A stretch of DNA of 64,000 bases, taken from assembly GCF_030409755.1 (NCBI RefSeq), contig NZ_JAUFQE010000001.1, positions 1,888,742-1,952,741 of the forward strand, in the 5' to 3' direction. This document shows positions 1 to 9,054 of the stretch, in pieces. Source of the stretch: Vibrio lentus (GTDB lineage: Bacteria; Pseudomonadota; Gammaproteobacteria; Enterobacterales; Vibrionaceae). Position 1 is the first letter of the stretch, and each line of letters starts with the position of its first letter. The translations under genes and the position numbers were made by a program. A model generated the notes under the pieces. It ran no database searches, had not been told where the DNA came from, and was given only the letters and a program-made list of their open reading frames with translations.

Positions 1-89
1 GCGATATTCGTTACGTAGCGTTTGATGAAGAAGGTCTTAGAGCTTACCCATCTGAAAGCCTGCAAGTGATGAAAGACGAGGCGGCGTAA
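1..89 (+). CDS. C-terminal end of an ABC transporter ATPase (probable PhnT-type)
   Basis: Only the last 28 codons lie in the window, read from base 3 to the stop at 87-89. The tail is what remains of the C-terminal domain that follows the nucleotide-binding domain in ABC importer ATPases. No catalytic motif is visible, so the call rests on position: the stop is 5 bases before the start of a fused 2-aminoethylphosphonate permease, and PhnR follows. In Vibrio the order binding protein, ATPase, permease, PhnR is usual. Confidence 0.55.
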   Translation, partial: DIRYVAFDEEGLRAYPSESLQVMKDEAA

Positions 90-94
90 CAATC

Positions 95-1819
95 ATGGAA
101 TCGACTCAAATGATGCAATCTAAGCTGCTAATTCAACGACGAGTAACGCCTTTTCTTGCTCGGTTAAGTAAAGACAACGTAATCCTATTCGGGCTTCTGG
201 CTTTTTTGTCAGTGGTCATGACGCTATTCATTCTGATGCCTCTGTGGGCAATGTTGAAAAAGAGTGTTCAGAACGCAGACGGTGAATTTGTAGGATTACA
301 GAATTTCGCAACGTATTTTGCTTCGCAGAGCCTCTGGCAGTCGGTAGGTAACACGTTTACGCTTGGGCTGTTAGTAACGGTTGTCGTGGGTGTATTAGCG
401 TTTGGTTATGCCTATGCGTTGACTCGTTCATGTATGCCTTTCAAGGGGCTTTTTCAGGTGTTGGGTTCAGCGCCGATTCTAGCTCCATCGTTGCTTCCTG
501 CGATCAGTTTGATCTTCTTATTTGGCAACCAAGGTATCGCCAAAGAAGTGTTAGGGGGAAGTTCGGTATACGGTTTGATTGGTATATCACTCGGCTTAAT
601 ATTCTGGACTTTTCCACACGCCTTGATGATTCTTACCACCTCGTTAAGAACCTCTGATGCTCGTCTGTATGAGGCGGCACGTGCACTCAATACTTCATCT
701 TTAAAAACCTTTTTCATGGTGACGCTACCTGCGGCAAAGTATGGTTTGATCAGCACGCTGATCGTTGTATTTACGCTGGTGGTTTGTGACTTTGGTGTGC
801 CAAAGGTGATTGGTGGCAGTTATAACGTTCTATCGACAGACATCTTTAAACAAGTGGTAGGGCAACAGAATTTCTCTATGGGTGCAGTAACCAGTATTTT
901 ATTGCTATTGCCGGCACTGCTTGCGTTTACAGTGGATCGCTGGGTTCAAAAGAAACAGAAGAGCTTGTTTGATACTCGATCCGTCGCGTACCAACCTGAA
1001 CCAAACACTCTACGTGACGGCGTGTGTTTGCTCTATTGCTTCATCATCTCTGCTGCTGTTGTTATCGTGCTAGGCATGGCGATATACGGTTCTATGGTCA
1101 CGTTCTGGCCTTGGAACAAAGCACTCACCTTGAATAACTATAACTTCGCAGAAATGAGTACTTATGGTTGGACACCGTTCTTCAACTCTCTAACGCTGGG
1201 CGCATGGACTGCTATTATCGGTACCGTGTTGATTTTCCTTGGTGCATATTGCATTGAGAAAGGCAGAGCATTTGGTCCTGTTCGTCAAGCAATGCAAATG
1301 CTCAGCGTTGTGCCGATGGCGGTTCCGGGAATGGTGTTGGGTTTGGGGTACATCTTCTACTTCAATGACTTGAGCAACCCACTTAACTTTTTGTATGGCA
1401 CGATGGCGTTCTTGGTGATCAACACCGTGGTTCACTATTACACGGTAGGGCACATGACGGCATTAACCGCATTAAAACAGCTGCCTGAGGAGATAGAAGC
1501 GACGGCGGCCTCGGTTAACCTACCGCAATACAAGCTGTTCTTTAAGGTGACGGTGCCGGTTTGTTTGCCTGCGATTTTAGATATTGCGACATACCTGTTT
1601 ATTAATGCACTTACCACGACATCTGCGGTAGTATTCTTGTATTCTACCGATACGATACCTGCGTCAGTTTCAGTACTGAATATGGACGATGCGGGACAAA
1701 CCGGTGCAGCAGCAGCCATGGCCGTCATGATCATGATATCGGCGGCAAGTGCGAAGTTGATTCATATGTTAATCAACAAGTTATTTGAGAAGCGCACCCA
1801 AGCTTGGCGCAAACGCTAG
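95..1819 (+). CDS. 2-aminoethylphosphonate ABC transporter, fused permease (PhnU2-type)
   Basis: A 574-residue inner-membrane permease with two consecutive binding-protein-dependent transport domains (roughly residues 90-290 and 355-560), each with the EAA-type cytoplasmic loop (LYEAARALN in the first half, EEIEATAASVN in the second). It thus supplies both transmembrane halves of an importer, unlike separate PhnU and PhnV. Similar length and layout are known for the fused 2-aminoethylphosphonate permease family. It follows the ATPase tail by 5 bases and is followed by the phosphonate regulator, which supports the substrate. Related fused permeases carry iron or thiamine, so the substrate is inferred from context. 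Confidence 0.8.
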   Translation: MESTQMMQSKLLIQRRVTPFLARLSKDNVILFGLLAFLSVVMTLFILMPLWAMLKKSVQNADGEFVGLQNFATYFASQSLWQSVGNTFTLGLLVTVVVGVLAFGYAYALTRSCMPFKGLFQVLGSAPILAPSLLPAISLIFLFGNQGIAKEVLGGSSVYGLIGISLGLIFWTFPHALMILTTSLRTSDARLYEAARALNTSSLKTFFMVTLPAAKYGLISTLIVVFTLVVCDFGVPKVIGGSYNVLSTDIFKQVVGQQNFSMGAVTSILLLLPALLAFTVDRWVQKKQKSLFDTRSVAYQPEPNTLRDGVCLLYCFIISAAVVIVLGMAIYGSMVTFWPWNKALTLNNYNFAEMSTYGWTPFFNSLTLGAWTAIIGTVLIFLGAYCIEKGRAFGPVRQAMQMLSVVPMAVPGMVLGLGYIFYFNDLSNPLNFLYGTMAFLVINTVVHYYTVGHMTALTALKQLPEEIEATAASVNLPQYKLFFKVTVPVCLPAILDIATYLFINALTTTSAVVFLYSTDTIPASVSVLNMDDAGQTGAAAAMAVMIMISAASAKLIHMLINKLFEKRTQAWRKR

Positions 1820-1887
1820 CGAACCATTTTATATTGCAGTTGGCCAAGGAGTGGCTGACGACAAGAACAAGAATAAAAGGAAATGAA

Positions 1888-2592
1888 GTGCAGTACGTAA
1901 AAATCAAAGATGTCATCGTAGAGCAGATAGAGTCGGGCATGTTAACGCCACGACAGAAGCTGCCTGCGGAGCGCAAACTGGCTGAATCGTTTGATACAAC
2001 ACGAGTAACGTTGCGTGAAGCGCTGTCTTCACTTGAAGCGGAAGGGCGTATTTATCGAGAAGACCGCCGTGGTTGGTTTATCTCTCCAGCGCCACTACGC
2101 TACGACCCAACGCAAACGCTGAACTTCACTAATATGGCTTTGTCGCAGAATCGTAAGCCGAAAACAGAATTAGTGGCAGCGAAAGGCATGCTAGCAACCA
2201 AGGAGGCCACTAAGCTTCTTGAGCTACAACCTTTTTCGGATGTTTATCGAGTAGACAGAGTTCGTTACCTTGAAGATAGGCCAGTTGTGTATGTGACCAA
2301 CTATATTCGACCTGAACTGTTCCCTAACTTGCTTGACTACGACTTGTCTAAGTCGTTGACGGACATCTACCGAGAGCACTTTGGCGTGGTGTATCAGAAG
2401 ATACGTTATCGTGTGAGCACAACGTCTTTACTGGGTGAAACAGCGCAAGCACTGCGTGCGACTTCGGGTTCTCCGGCTATGGTGGTTGAGCGTGTTAACT
2501 ACAATCAGAACGGCGATTTGATTGACTGCGATATTGAGTATTGGCGTCATGATGCGATCAGTATTGAGTCGATAGCACAGCTCGAGCGTTAG
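1888..2592 (+). CDS. phnR: GntR/UTRA-family phosphonate utilisation regulator PhnR
   Basis: Transcription factor with an N-terminal GntR winged helix (residues 1-70, including PAERKLAESF and TRVTLREALSSLE) and a C-terminal UTRA ligand domain (about 85-225). I place the start at GTG 1888, which has AAAGGAA 5-6 bases upstream and gives 234 residues, close to the usual PhnR length. The longer reading from 1804 would overlap the permease and add 28 residues unlike the family. It probably senses 2-aminoethylphosphonate or a breakdown product and controls the upstream transport genes. A strong terminator follows at 2653. Confidence 0.82.
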   Translation: MQYVKIKDVIVEQIESGMLTPRQKLPAERKLAESFDTTRVTLREALSSLEAEGRIYREDRRGWFISPAPLRYDPTQTLNFTNMALSQNRKPKTELVAAKGMLATKEATKLLELQPFSDVYRVDRVRYLEDRPVVYVTNYIRPELFPNLLDYDLSKSLTDIYREHFGVVYQKIRYRVSTTSLLGETAQALRATSGSPAMVVERVNYNQNGDLIDCDIEYWRHDAISIESIAQLER

Positions 2593-2652
2593 TCATACAT
2601 TTAGAATGCTGGCATATCTGCAATTATGCAGGTTCGCCCAATTGAAACGATC

Positions 2653-2679
2653 AAAGGCCTCTTATTCGGAGGCCTTTTT
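2653..2679 (+). terminator. Rho-independent terminator after phnR
   Basis: Nine-base arms AAAGGCCTC and GAGGCCTTT with a 7-base loop, then a run of five T. It ends the phosphonate transport and phnR transcript before the downstream membrane gene. Confidence 0.85.
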
Positions 2680-2729
2680 ATCACCGGTTGTCAGCCGTTG
2701 TGCTAGTTCATCAATAATTTAGGAATGAA

Positions 2730-3632
2730 ATGGAATTCTCTGCCATTGTAATCGTGATTGTTTCGGCTTTGCTTCATGCGGGTTGGAACGTTTTAGGTAA
2801 GTCTAATCAAGGATCGGGTTCGTCTTTCTTCCTAGCCTCTGGCTTTGCCGCCGCAGCGATATTGACGCCATATTTGATTTGGTATGTTCACAGTGTAGGG
2901 CTATCAAATATCTCACTTCCATTCTGGCAACTGGTTTTCTTGAGTGGGATCTGTCAAATCATCTATTTGATTGGGTTAGGCGCGGCCTATAAACAGGCTG
3001 ATATCGGTGTTATTTACCCAATGGCACGAGCACTGCCTGTGTTGATGGTAGGTTTAGGCACGGTGTTGATCGGCTATGAATTGTCGTCGAATCAATGGAC
3101 TGGGTTCACTTTAATAACCTTAGGCTGCATGTTTGTACCACTAAAGCAGTTTTCAGATCTTAGGTTAAAAGCGTATCTCAACCTCGGCGTGTTGTGGGCG
3201 TTAATTGCCGCTATTGGTACCACGGGCTATTCCATCATTGATAAAGAGGCGCTTCTATTATTAGAGCCTCTAAGCACACCCACCGTTACTAACAAACACA
3301 CTGCGATTTTCTACCTAGGCATTCAGTTTTGGGCGATTGTGATTCCGCTGAGTGTTTGGTTATTCGTAACCAACCAAAGAATCGAGTTTACTAATGCGTG
3401 GATACTACGAAAGAAAGCCACAGTGGCCGGCATCATGATGGCTTCGACTTATGGTTTGGTGTTGTTTGCGATGACCATGACTGAGAACGTCAGCTTGGTT
3501 GTTGCTCTTAGGCAAGTAAGTATCATCTTCGGCGTAGTGATGGGGATCTACTTTTTAAAGGAAAAGTGGCACGTTACACGTGGTGTAGGCGTCGTTTTTA
3601 TCATTGCAGGTTTAGTTATCTCACTGACTTAA
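2730..3632 (+). CDS. DMT/EamA-type membrane protein associated with phosphonate use
   Basis: A 300-residue, very hydrophobic protein with about ten transmembrane helices in two EamA-like halves. It starts at ATG 2730 behind AGGA. A family of DMT-like proteins of this size is known to sit with phosphonate (phn) genes and has been given a phosphonate-associated membrane protein name; position directly after phnR fits. The transported compound is unknown and could be a phosphonate or its amino product. A terminator and 50 bases separate it from phnR, so it may have its own promoter. Confidence 0.7.
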   Translation: MEFSAIVIVIVSALLHAGWNVLGKSNQGSGSSFFLASGFAAAAILTPYLIWYVHSVGLSNISLPFWQLVFLSGICQIIYLIGLGAAYKQADIGVIYPMARALPVLMVGLGTVLIGYELSSNQWTGFTLITLGCMFVPLKQFSDLRLKAYLNLGVLWALIAAIGTTGYSIIDKEALLLLEPLSTPTVTNKHTAIFYLGIQFWAIVIPLSVWLFVTNQRIEFTNAWILRKKATVAGIMMASTYGLVLFAMTMTENVSLVVALRQVSIIFGVVMGIYFLKEKWHVTRGVGVVFIIAGLVISLT

Positions 3633-3751
3633 AAAGAAATTAAATCCTACCTCCAACCTATAATGTGACTTTTCAGTCGCATTTTTCTTATTGATAGCAA
3701 ACGTTTTACTAATGTTAAAGATGTGATCCTTCTCATAGACAAGGCTGTAAA

Positions 3752-3763
3752 GTTACCGGTAAC
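3752..3763. promoter_or_regulatory. GntR-type operator 1 upstream of the gluconate operon
   Basis: Perfect 12-base palindrome GTTACCGGTAAC, resembling the E. coli GntR operator core (TGTTACCCGTAACA-like). It lies 69 bases before the dctP start and 24 bases (centre to centre) from an identical copy. Confidence 0.85.
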
Positions 3764-3775
3764 ATCCACCCTAAC

Positions 3776-3787
3776 GTTACCGGTAAC
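3776..3787. promoter_or_regulatory. GntR-type operator 2 upstream of the gluconate operon
   Basis: Second identical palindrome GTTACCGGTAAC, 45 bases before the dctP start. The pair probably binds two dimers of the LacI-family repressor encoded at 9055. Confidence 0.85.
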
Positions 3788-3832
3788 ATATAATTACAAA
3801 CCGGACTCTGTGAAACTCATAAGGATACCCAA

Positions 3833-4849
3833 ATGAAAGCTCTGACTAAAACGCTGATTGCTGCCTCCCTCACTGGTCTATTTGCTACTTCAGCAATGGC
3901 TGCAGACTTTAAACTTAAAATTCAATCTTCAGATCCTTCTGGTGATTTGAACTTCAAGGTTCAGCAGAAGTGGGCTGAGCGCGTAGAGACGATGTCTAAC
4001 GGACGTATTGATATCGATCTTCTGCCTGTAGGCGCTGTGGTTAAGCACACAGAAACGCTAGGCGCGATCAAAATGGGCATCCTAGATGGTCACATCACAG
4101 CAACAGGTTACTTCTCTGGTAAAGATCCAGCATTTGGTCTTATCGGTAACATGGTTGGCGCATGGTCAGACACAACACAACTGCTTCAGTACATGAACTA
4201 CGGTGGTGGTAATGAGCTAATGACCGAACTGTACAAGCCTTACGGTGTTCAGTTTGTTGGTGCTTCTACGACGGGTGTTGAATCTTTCATTTCTAAAAAG
4301 CCAATCGATGGTGTTGCGGATCTTAAAGGCCTGAAATTACGTGCGCCTGAAGGCCTAGTTCAACAAGTATTTGCAGCCGCGGGTGCTACTCCAGTAAACC
4401 TGCCGGGTTCTGAAGTATTTACTGGCCTAAGCAAAGGCGTTATTGATGCTGCGGACTACACGGTATTCTCTACCAACCAAAAAGCGGGCATGAACGATAT
4501 CGCTACTCACCCAGTTCAACCGGGCTTCCACTCACTGCCTCTTATCGATATCTCTGTATCTCAGAAGAAGTGGGACAAGATGCCAGCTGATCTACAAACG
4601 ATTCTGCAAACATCAGTTCGTGACTTCTCTTACGACATGACGACTCAGCTGAAAATGGCTGACCAGGCTGCGCTTAAAGAAGCTCAAGCGAACCCAGAAA
4701 TCACTATCCACGACTGGTCTCAAGAAGAGCGTAAGAAGTTCCGTGAAATCGCGAAAGGCCAATGGAAGGTATTTGCAGAGCGTTCTGATAACGCAGGAAA
4801 AGTTTACACCTCAGTGACTGTGTTCCTAGAAGAAAACGGCTTACTGTAA
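3833..4849 (+). CDS. TRAP transporter solute-binding protein, probable gluconate
   Basis: A 338-residue periplasmic binding protein of the DctP family. Signal peptide residues 1-23 end in SAMA. The conserved arginine that binds the substrate carboxylate lies in LKLRAPEG (about residue 167), followed by the family region GATPVNLPGSEVFTGL. It delivers a sugar acid to the DctQ/DctM membrane pair downstream. Gluconate is inferred from the co-located gluconokinase and 6-phosphogluconate dehydrogenase and from GntR-like operators. Related sugar acids such as 2-keto-gluconate remain possible. Confidence 0.88.
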   Translation: MKALTKTLIAASLTGLFATSAMAADFKLKIQSSDPSGDLNFKVQQKWAERVETMSNGRIDIDLLPVGAVVKHTETLGAIKMGILDGHITATGYFSGKDPAFGLIGNMVGAWSDTTQLLQYMNYGGGNELMTELYKPYGVQFVGASTTGVESFISKKPIDGVADLKGLKLRAPEGLVQQVFAAAGATPVNLPGSEVFTGLSKGVIDAADYTVFSTNQKAGMNDIATHPVQPGFHSLPLIDISVSQKKWDKMPADLQTILQTSVRDFSYDMTTQLKMADQAALKEAQANPEITIHDWSQEERKKFREIAKGQWKVFAERSDNAGKVYTSVTVFLEENGLL

Positions 4850-4867
4850 TTTAAACTTAGTTTACTG

Positions 4868-4892
4868 ACGGGGGAGGGCACTGCTCTCCCGT
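4868..4892 (+). other. Stem-loop between binding-protein and membrane-subunit genes
   Basis: GC-rich inverted repeat (ACGGGGGAG against CTCTCCCGT with small bulges) without a T-run. Such intercistronic hairpins often protect the upstream mRNA and give more binding protein than membrane subunits. That role is inference. Confidence 0.5.
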
Positions 4893-4914
4893 ATTCTCCC
4901 AGGAAATTTGGCTC

Positions 4915-5472
4915 ATGACCGATAAAATCCCCCACGCACCAGCTGAAAACGACGAGCAACCAAGAAATGCGCTTGATCGTTTTGTTATAAAGTTCAGTAA
5001 TCTCGTTAGCTGGTTGTTTATTTTTACTGTATTGATTTCATTTTATGAAGTTGTGATGCGTTACGCATTCGATGCCCCGACCACATGGGTACATGAAACA
5101 GCTTCTTTCATCGGTGGTTCTTTATTCATTATTGGTGGTATCTACGCGTTTGCTGCGAATAAGCATGTACGTGTGGTTCTTATCTACGATTCAGTGTCTA
5201 ACCAAGCACGCAAATATCTTAATCTTGTTCACCACATTGTTGGTTTGGCCTTTGCTGGCATGCTCGCTTACGCCGCTTACTTCACTGCGGAAGAAGCGTG
5301 GTTTGCACCATGGGGTGAATTCCGCCTTGAGACATCTGGCTCAGTGTTAAACGCGCCTTATCCTGCGCTGCTGAAAGGCCTGATTTTTGTCGTTTTGTGT
5401 GTTCTTGTTGTCCAGTTTGTATTGCACCTAATCCAAGAGTTGATGGGTCTAAGGAAGAATGACGATGTTTGA
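4915..5472 (+). CDS. TRAP transporter small permease subunit (DctQ family)
   Basis: A 185-residue inner-membrane protein with four predicted helices, typical of DctQ. The family motif region YEVVMRYAFDAPTTWVHE is present (about residues 44-61). It partners the large DctM subunit, whose start at 5459 overlaps its end by 14 bases, indicating translational coupling. AGGAAA lies upstream of its ATG. Confidence 0.9.
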   Translation: MTDKIPHAPAENDEQPRNALDRFVIKFSNLVSWLFIFTVLISFYEVVMRYAFDAPTTWVHETASFIGGSLFIIGGIYAFAANKHVRVVLIYDSVSNQARKYLNLVHHIVGLAFAGMLAYAAYFTAEEAWFAPWGEFRLETSGSVLNAPYPALLKGLIFVVLCVLVVQFVLHLIQELMGLRKNDDV

Positions 5473-6787
5473 TTTATCTTCTATTGGTATCGCATGGGGC
5501 AGTTTGCTCATGCTGGTTATGATGATTGGCTTGCTACTGACCGGTATGCAGCTAGCGTTCGTAACAGGCTTTGTCGCGATTTTCTTCACTCTTTGTTGGT
5601 TTGGCCCTGATGCCTTACCTTTGATTGCGAGCCGCACTTACAGTTTTGCTTCTGGTTATGTTTTCCTTGCCGTTCCGATGTTCGTATTGATGGCGGCTTT
5701 ATTAGACCGTTCGGGTATCGCGCGTGATCTGTTTGATGCAATGAAATCTGTTGGCCGTAAGGTTCGTGGTGGTGTTGCAGTTCAAACGCTATTAGTTGCG
5801 GTTCTATTGGCTTCGATGTCAGGCGTTATCGGTGGTGAAACGGTACTACTGGGTATTCTTGCTCTGCCACAAATGCTTCGCTTGGGTTATGACCGTAAGC
5901 TTGCTATCGGTACAACCTGTGCGGGTGGCGCACTTGGTACCATGCTTCCACCAAGTATCGTACTGATCATCTACGGTATGACAGCCAGCGTATCGATTGG
6001 CGACCTATTTAAAGCGTCATTCTTACCAGCGTTTATTCTTGCTGGCTGTTATATCGGTTATGTATTGATTCGCTGTAAGCTAAACCCTTCTCTTGCGCCT
6101 ATTCCAAGTGATGATGAGACAGAAGACGATATCGCCAATCAGCCAAGCTACTTCAAAGCTCTGTTCTTCCCATTGCTTTCTGTCGCAACGGTTTTGGGCA
6201 GTATCTACACAGGTATCGCATCAGTAACAGAAGCGTCTGCTTTGGGTGTAGTTGGCATCATGATCAGTGCGCTAATCCGTGGTGAACTGAACTTCAGCAT
6301 GTTGAAAGAGAGTGCCATCGCAACCATGCGTACCTGCGGCATGATCATGTGGATTGGTATCGGTGCAAGCGCATTGGTTGGTATCTACAACCTGATGGGC
6401 GGCATTGATTTTGTTGAAGAAACCATCCTTGCGCTCAGTGGCGGTAACGCGACAGTAACGCTATTAATCATGATGGCTATTTTGTTGGTACTAGGCATGT
6501 TCCTTGACTGGGTAGGTGTAGCACTTCTAACAATGCCAATCTTCGTTCCAATCATCACTGGCCTTGGTTTTGACCCAGTATGGTTCGGCGTTGTGTTCTG
6601 CCTAAACATGCAGGTGTCGTTCTTGTCACCGCCGTTTGGTCCTGCGGCATTCTACTTGAAATCAGTAGCACCAAAAGACATCAGCTTAGGTGAGATTTTC
6701 TCTTCACTGCTGCCGTTCATTGCACTTCAAGTATTGGTTCTGGCACTGGTTATTATCTTCCCTCAGCTCGCGCTTTGGTGGCAATAA
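5459..6787 (+). CDS. TRAP transporter large permease subunit (DctM family)
   Basis: A 442-residue protein with about twelve transmembrane segments, the catalytic ion-coupled subunit of a TRAP transporter. Family signatures include GGALGTMLPPSIVLIIYG and FLSPPFGPAAFYLK. It overlaps dctQ by 14 bases. An alternative ATG lies two codons downstream (5465) with better spacing from AAGGA. With dctP and dctQ it forms a sodium-driven high-affinity importer, probably for gluconate. Confidence 0.92.
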   Translation: MTMFDLSSIGIAWGSLLMLVMMIGLLLTGMQLAFVTGFVAIFFTLCWFGPDALPLIASRTYSFASGYVFLAVPMFVLMAALLDRSGIARDLFDAMKSVGRKVRGGVAVQTLLVAVLLASMSGVIGGETVLLGILALPQMLRLGYDRKLAIGTTCAGGALGTMLPPSIVLIIYGMTASVSIGDLFKASFLPAFILAGCYIGYVLIRCKLNPSLAPIPSDDETEDDIANQPSYFKALFFPLLSVATVLGSIYTGIASVTEASALGVVGIMISALIRGELNFSMLKESAIATMRTCGMIMWIGIGASALVGIYNLMGGIDFVEETILALSGGNATVTLLIMMAILLVLGMFLDWVGVALLTMPIFVPIITGLGFDPVWFGVVFCLNMQVSFLSPPFGPAAFYLKSVAPKDISLGEIFSSLLPFIALQVLVLALVIIFPQLALWWQ

Positions 6788-6793
6788 CAGCGA

Positions 6794-6826
6794 AGGTTCC
6801 TGAGTGAGTTTAACGTTCAGGAACCT
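6794..6826 (+). other. Intercistronic stem-loop between dctM and gntK
   Basis: Ten-base arms AGGTTCCTGA and TCAGGAACCT around a 13-base loop, with no T-run after it. A second small hairpin (AGCCCC 6867-6872, GGGGCT 6883-6888) follows. They probably set mRNA stability or partial readthrough within the operon. Confidence 0.55.
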
Positions 6827-6905
6827 ACCAACAGCAACACAAGTTTAACTATTAGATTCGATTGTCAGCCCCTGTTTTGGTTGGGGCTTAGGGAAGGCTT
6901 GCCTT

Positions 6906-7403
6906 ATGAAAAGCAAAAAAATACTCGTGATGGGCGTATCTGGATGCGGAAAAAGCCTGATTGGCAGCCGTATCGCGCAGGCTTTAGAACTTCAATTCTT
7001 TGATGGCGATGACTTCCATCCGCAAAGCAACGTTGAAAAAATGCGTCAAGGTATCCCGCTGACTGACGAAGATCGTCAAGGATGGCTAGAAACACTGAAT
7101 AAGCAATATATCGAACAACCGAGTGCTGTGATTGCATGCTCTGCATTGAAACCTCAATACCGCGAGATTCTGCGAGAGAACAATGAAGACTTAGTGATTG
7201 TTTACCTTCAGGGCAGTTTCGATACGATTTGGAATCGCCATAAAGCTCGCGAAAACCATTACTTTAATGGTCAAGAAATGTTGAAAAGCCAATTCGCAAC
7301 CTTAGTTGAACCTGAGCTAGATGAAGCGTTATTTGTCGATATATCGCAAGATGTTGAGCAAGTCATAGAAAGTGCACTCAAACAAATTAAGCAGATAGGC
7401 TAA
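6906..7403 (+). CDS. gntK: Gluconokinase
   Basis: A 165-residue kinase that converts D-gluconate and ATP to 6-phosphogluconate in the cytoplasm. Walker A is GVSGCGKS (residues 10-17), followed by the family signature FFDGDDFHPQSNVEKM. Length is normal for GntK. It sits between the TRAP transporter and 6-phosphogluconate dehydrogenase, with 3 bases to the next gene, so the products pass imported gluconate straight on to the dehydrogenase. Confidence 0.94.
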   Translation: MKSKKILVMGVSGCGKSLIGSRIAQALELQFFDGDDFHPQSNVEKMRQGIPLTDEDRQGWLETLNKQYIEQPSAVIACSALKPQYREILRENNEDLVIVYLQGSFDTIWNRHKARENHYFNGQEMLKSQFATLVEPELDEALFVDISQDVEQVIESALKQIKQIG

Positions 7404-7406
7404 ACC

Positions 7407-8915
7407 ATGACTCAGATAAAAAATGACATCGCGATGATTGGTTTAGGAGTGATGGGAAAAAGCCTTGCACTCAACCTACTGGATAACGGTTTTAACGTTG
7501 CTGGCTTTGACTTGAATACAGACAATATTGATCGCGCCAGTTCAGAAGCAAAGCTGCTTAATGAATCGTTTACTGGTAAAGGTCAGTTCACACAAGGGAC
7601 TAGCCTTGAGCATGTGCTGCAAGGGCTCGCGAGGCCGCGTGTCATCGCTTTGTCGGTTCCTGCTGGAAAACCTGTCGATATCGTCGTAAATAGCTTGCTT
7701 GATGCTGGCTTAGAAAATGACGACATTGTTATCGATACAGGCAACAGCCTTTGGACAGATACCGAGGCGCGTGAAGTGAGCTACAAAGGCAAACTGCGCT
7801 TCTTTAGCACCGCCGTTTCTGGTGGTGAAGAAGGCGCTCGTGTTGGCCCTGCGCTCATGGCGAGTGGCGACCAATCAGCTTGGCAATATGTGAAACCGAT
7901 GTGGGAAGCGATTGCTGCAAAAGTGGATGCTAATGGACTACCTGTTGGTCAGTTTGAAGCGGGTGAAGCATGCGCTGCGTATGTTGGTCCTTCTGGTACA
8001 GGGCACTATGTGAAAATGGTACACAATGGTATTGAATATGCCGACATGCAGCTTATTTGCGAAGTGTACCATTTCATGCGTGATGTGCTTGAAATGCCAG
8101 CTCAAGAGATTGGACAAGTCTTTGATCAATGGAACAACGGTGTACTTAATAGTTACCTGATGGAAATCAGTGCCGATATTCTTCAACAAGAAGATGTTGT
8201 AACGGGTAAGCCGTTCGTTGAGGTTGTGCTTGATAAAGCAGGGCAGAAAGGTACGGGTTTGTGGACGGCAGTTAACAGCCTTCAAGAAGGTTGCCCAACG
8301 CCAACCATTGCACAGGCGGTTTATGCACGTGCGATGAGCGGTCAAAAATCACAACGTATTCAAGGTAGTCAGCTTCTAAAGGGCAATATTGCTGATGCCA
8401 GTCAGTTGGATAAAACAGAGGTTATTTCTGAGCTTCACGATGCTCTATATTGCGCCAAGTTGTCTGTTTACGCTCAAGGCTTTGATTTGCTTAAAACTGC
8501 GTCAGACAAAGAGGGTTGGAATCTCGATTTCACTCAAATTGCTAAGATTTGGCGAGCGGGTTGTATTATTCGTGCCGCTTTCTTGCAAAGTATCACATCG
8601 GCTTACCAACAAAATAGTGAGCTGGCGAACCTGTTATTCGATGAGGCTTTCATCAAACAAGTGGAAGATCGCGAGCTTGCTTGGCGCATCGCGGTAGCGA
8701 ACTCAGCTTTGTATGGTGTGCCGATGCCGGGAATTAGTTCAGCATTAAGCTACTTTGATTCTCTGCGCATTGAAGTGCTACCAGCGAATCTATTGCAAGC
8801 GCAACGTGACTATTTTGGTTCTCATACTTATTCGCGAGTCGATAGAGATGAAGCTGAAAAGTTTCACGTGACTTGGAGTCAGTCTCCAAGAACTGAAGTA
8901 AAAGTGAACGCTTAA
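7407..8915 (+). CDS. gnd: 6-phosphogluconate dehydrogenase, decarboxylating
   Basis: A 502-residue NADP-type enzyme turning 6-phosphogluconate into ribulose 5-phosphate and CO2. The N-terminal dinucleotide fold has GLGVMG (12-17). The catalytic segment is KMVHNGIEY, followed by KGTGLWTAV and the C-terminal substrate region LPANLLQAQRDYFG. It is somewhat longer than the E. coli enzyme. No Entner-Doudoroff genes (edd, eda) are in this cluster, so this operon sends gluconate to the pentose phosphate pathway. Confidence 0.93.
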   Translation: MTQIKNDIAMIGLGVMGKSLALNLLDNGFNVAGFDLNTDNIDRASSEAKLLNESFTGKGQFTQGTSLEHVLQGLARPRVIALSVPAGKPVDIVVNSLLDAGLENDDIVIDTGNSLWTDTEAREVSYKGKLRFFSTAVSGGEEGARVGPALMASGDQSAWQYVKPMWEAIAAKVDANGLPVGQFEAGEACAAYVGPSGTGHYVKMVHNGIEYADMQLICEVYHFMRDVLEMPAQEIGQVFDQWNNGVLNSYLMEISADILQQEDVVTGKPFVEVVLDKAGQKGTGLWTAVNSLQEGCPTPTIAQAVYARAMSGQKSQRIQGSQLLKGNIADASQLDKTEVISELHDALYCAKLSVYAQGFDLLKTASDKEGWNLDFTQIAKIWRAGCIIRAAFLQSITSAYQQNSELANLLFDEAFIKQVEDRELAWRIAVANSALYGVPMPGISSALSYFDSLRIEVLPANLLQAQRDYFGSHTYSRVDRDEAEKFHVTWSQSPRTEVKVNA

Positions 8916-8924
8916 ACAATCAAT

Positions 8925-8948
8925 AACGCCCTCAACAAGAGGGCGTTT
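8925..8948 (+). terminator. Terminator after gnd
   Basis: Arms AACGCCCTC and GAGGGCGTT with a 5-base loop, followed by a short T-containing tail. It closes the gluconate operon. Confidence 0.75.
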
Positions 8949-9015
8949 GTAATTATGACGCTGTATCAACATTTTACTAAATTAGGCTTCAAATTCCACG
9001 TCAGTCGGATACACT

Positions 9016-9027
9016 GTTACCAGTAAC
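9016..9027. promoter_or_regulatory. GntR-type operator upstream of the repressor gene
   Basis: Near-perfect palindrome GTTACCAGTAAC, one base different from the two operators at 3752 and 3776. It is 28 bases before the repressor start, which indicates autoregulation. Confidence 0.78.
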
Positions 9028-9054
9028 ATAACTCAAAAATAATAATTACTAATT

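Noticed and set aside
1804..1887. Longer N-terminus for PhnR
   Set aside because: It overlaps the permease gene and adds residues foreign to the GntR domain; GTG 1888 with AAAGGAA gives the normal protein.
7938..8345. Reverse-strand frame of 135 codons inside gnd
   Set aside because: It lies fully inside a conserved gene and has no ribosome site or recognisable protein.
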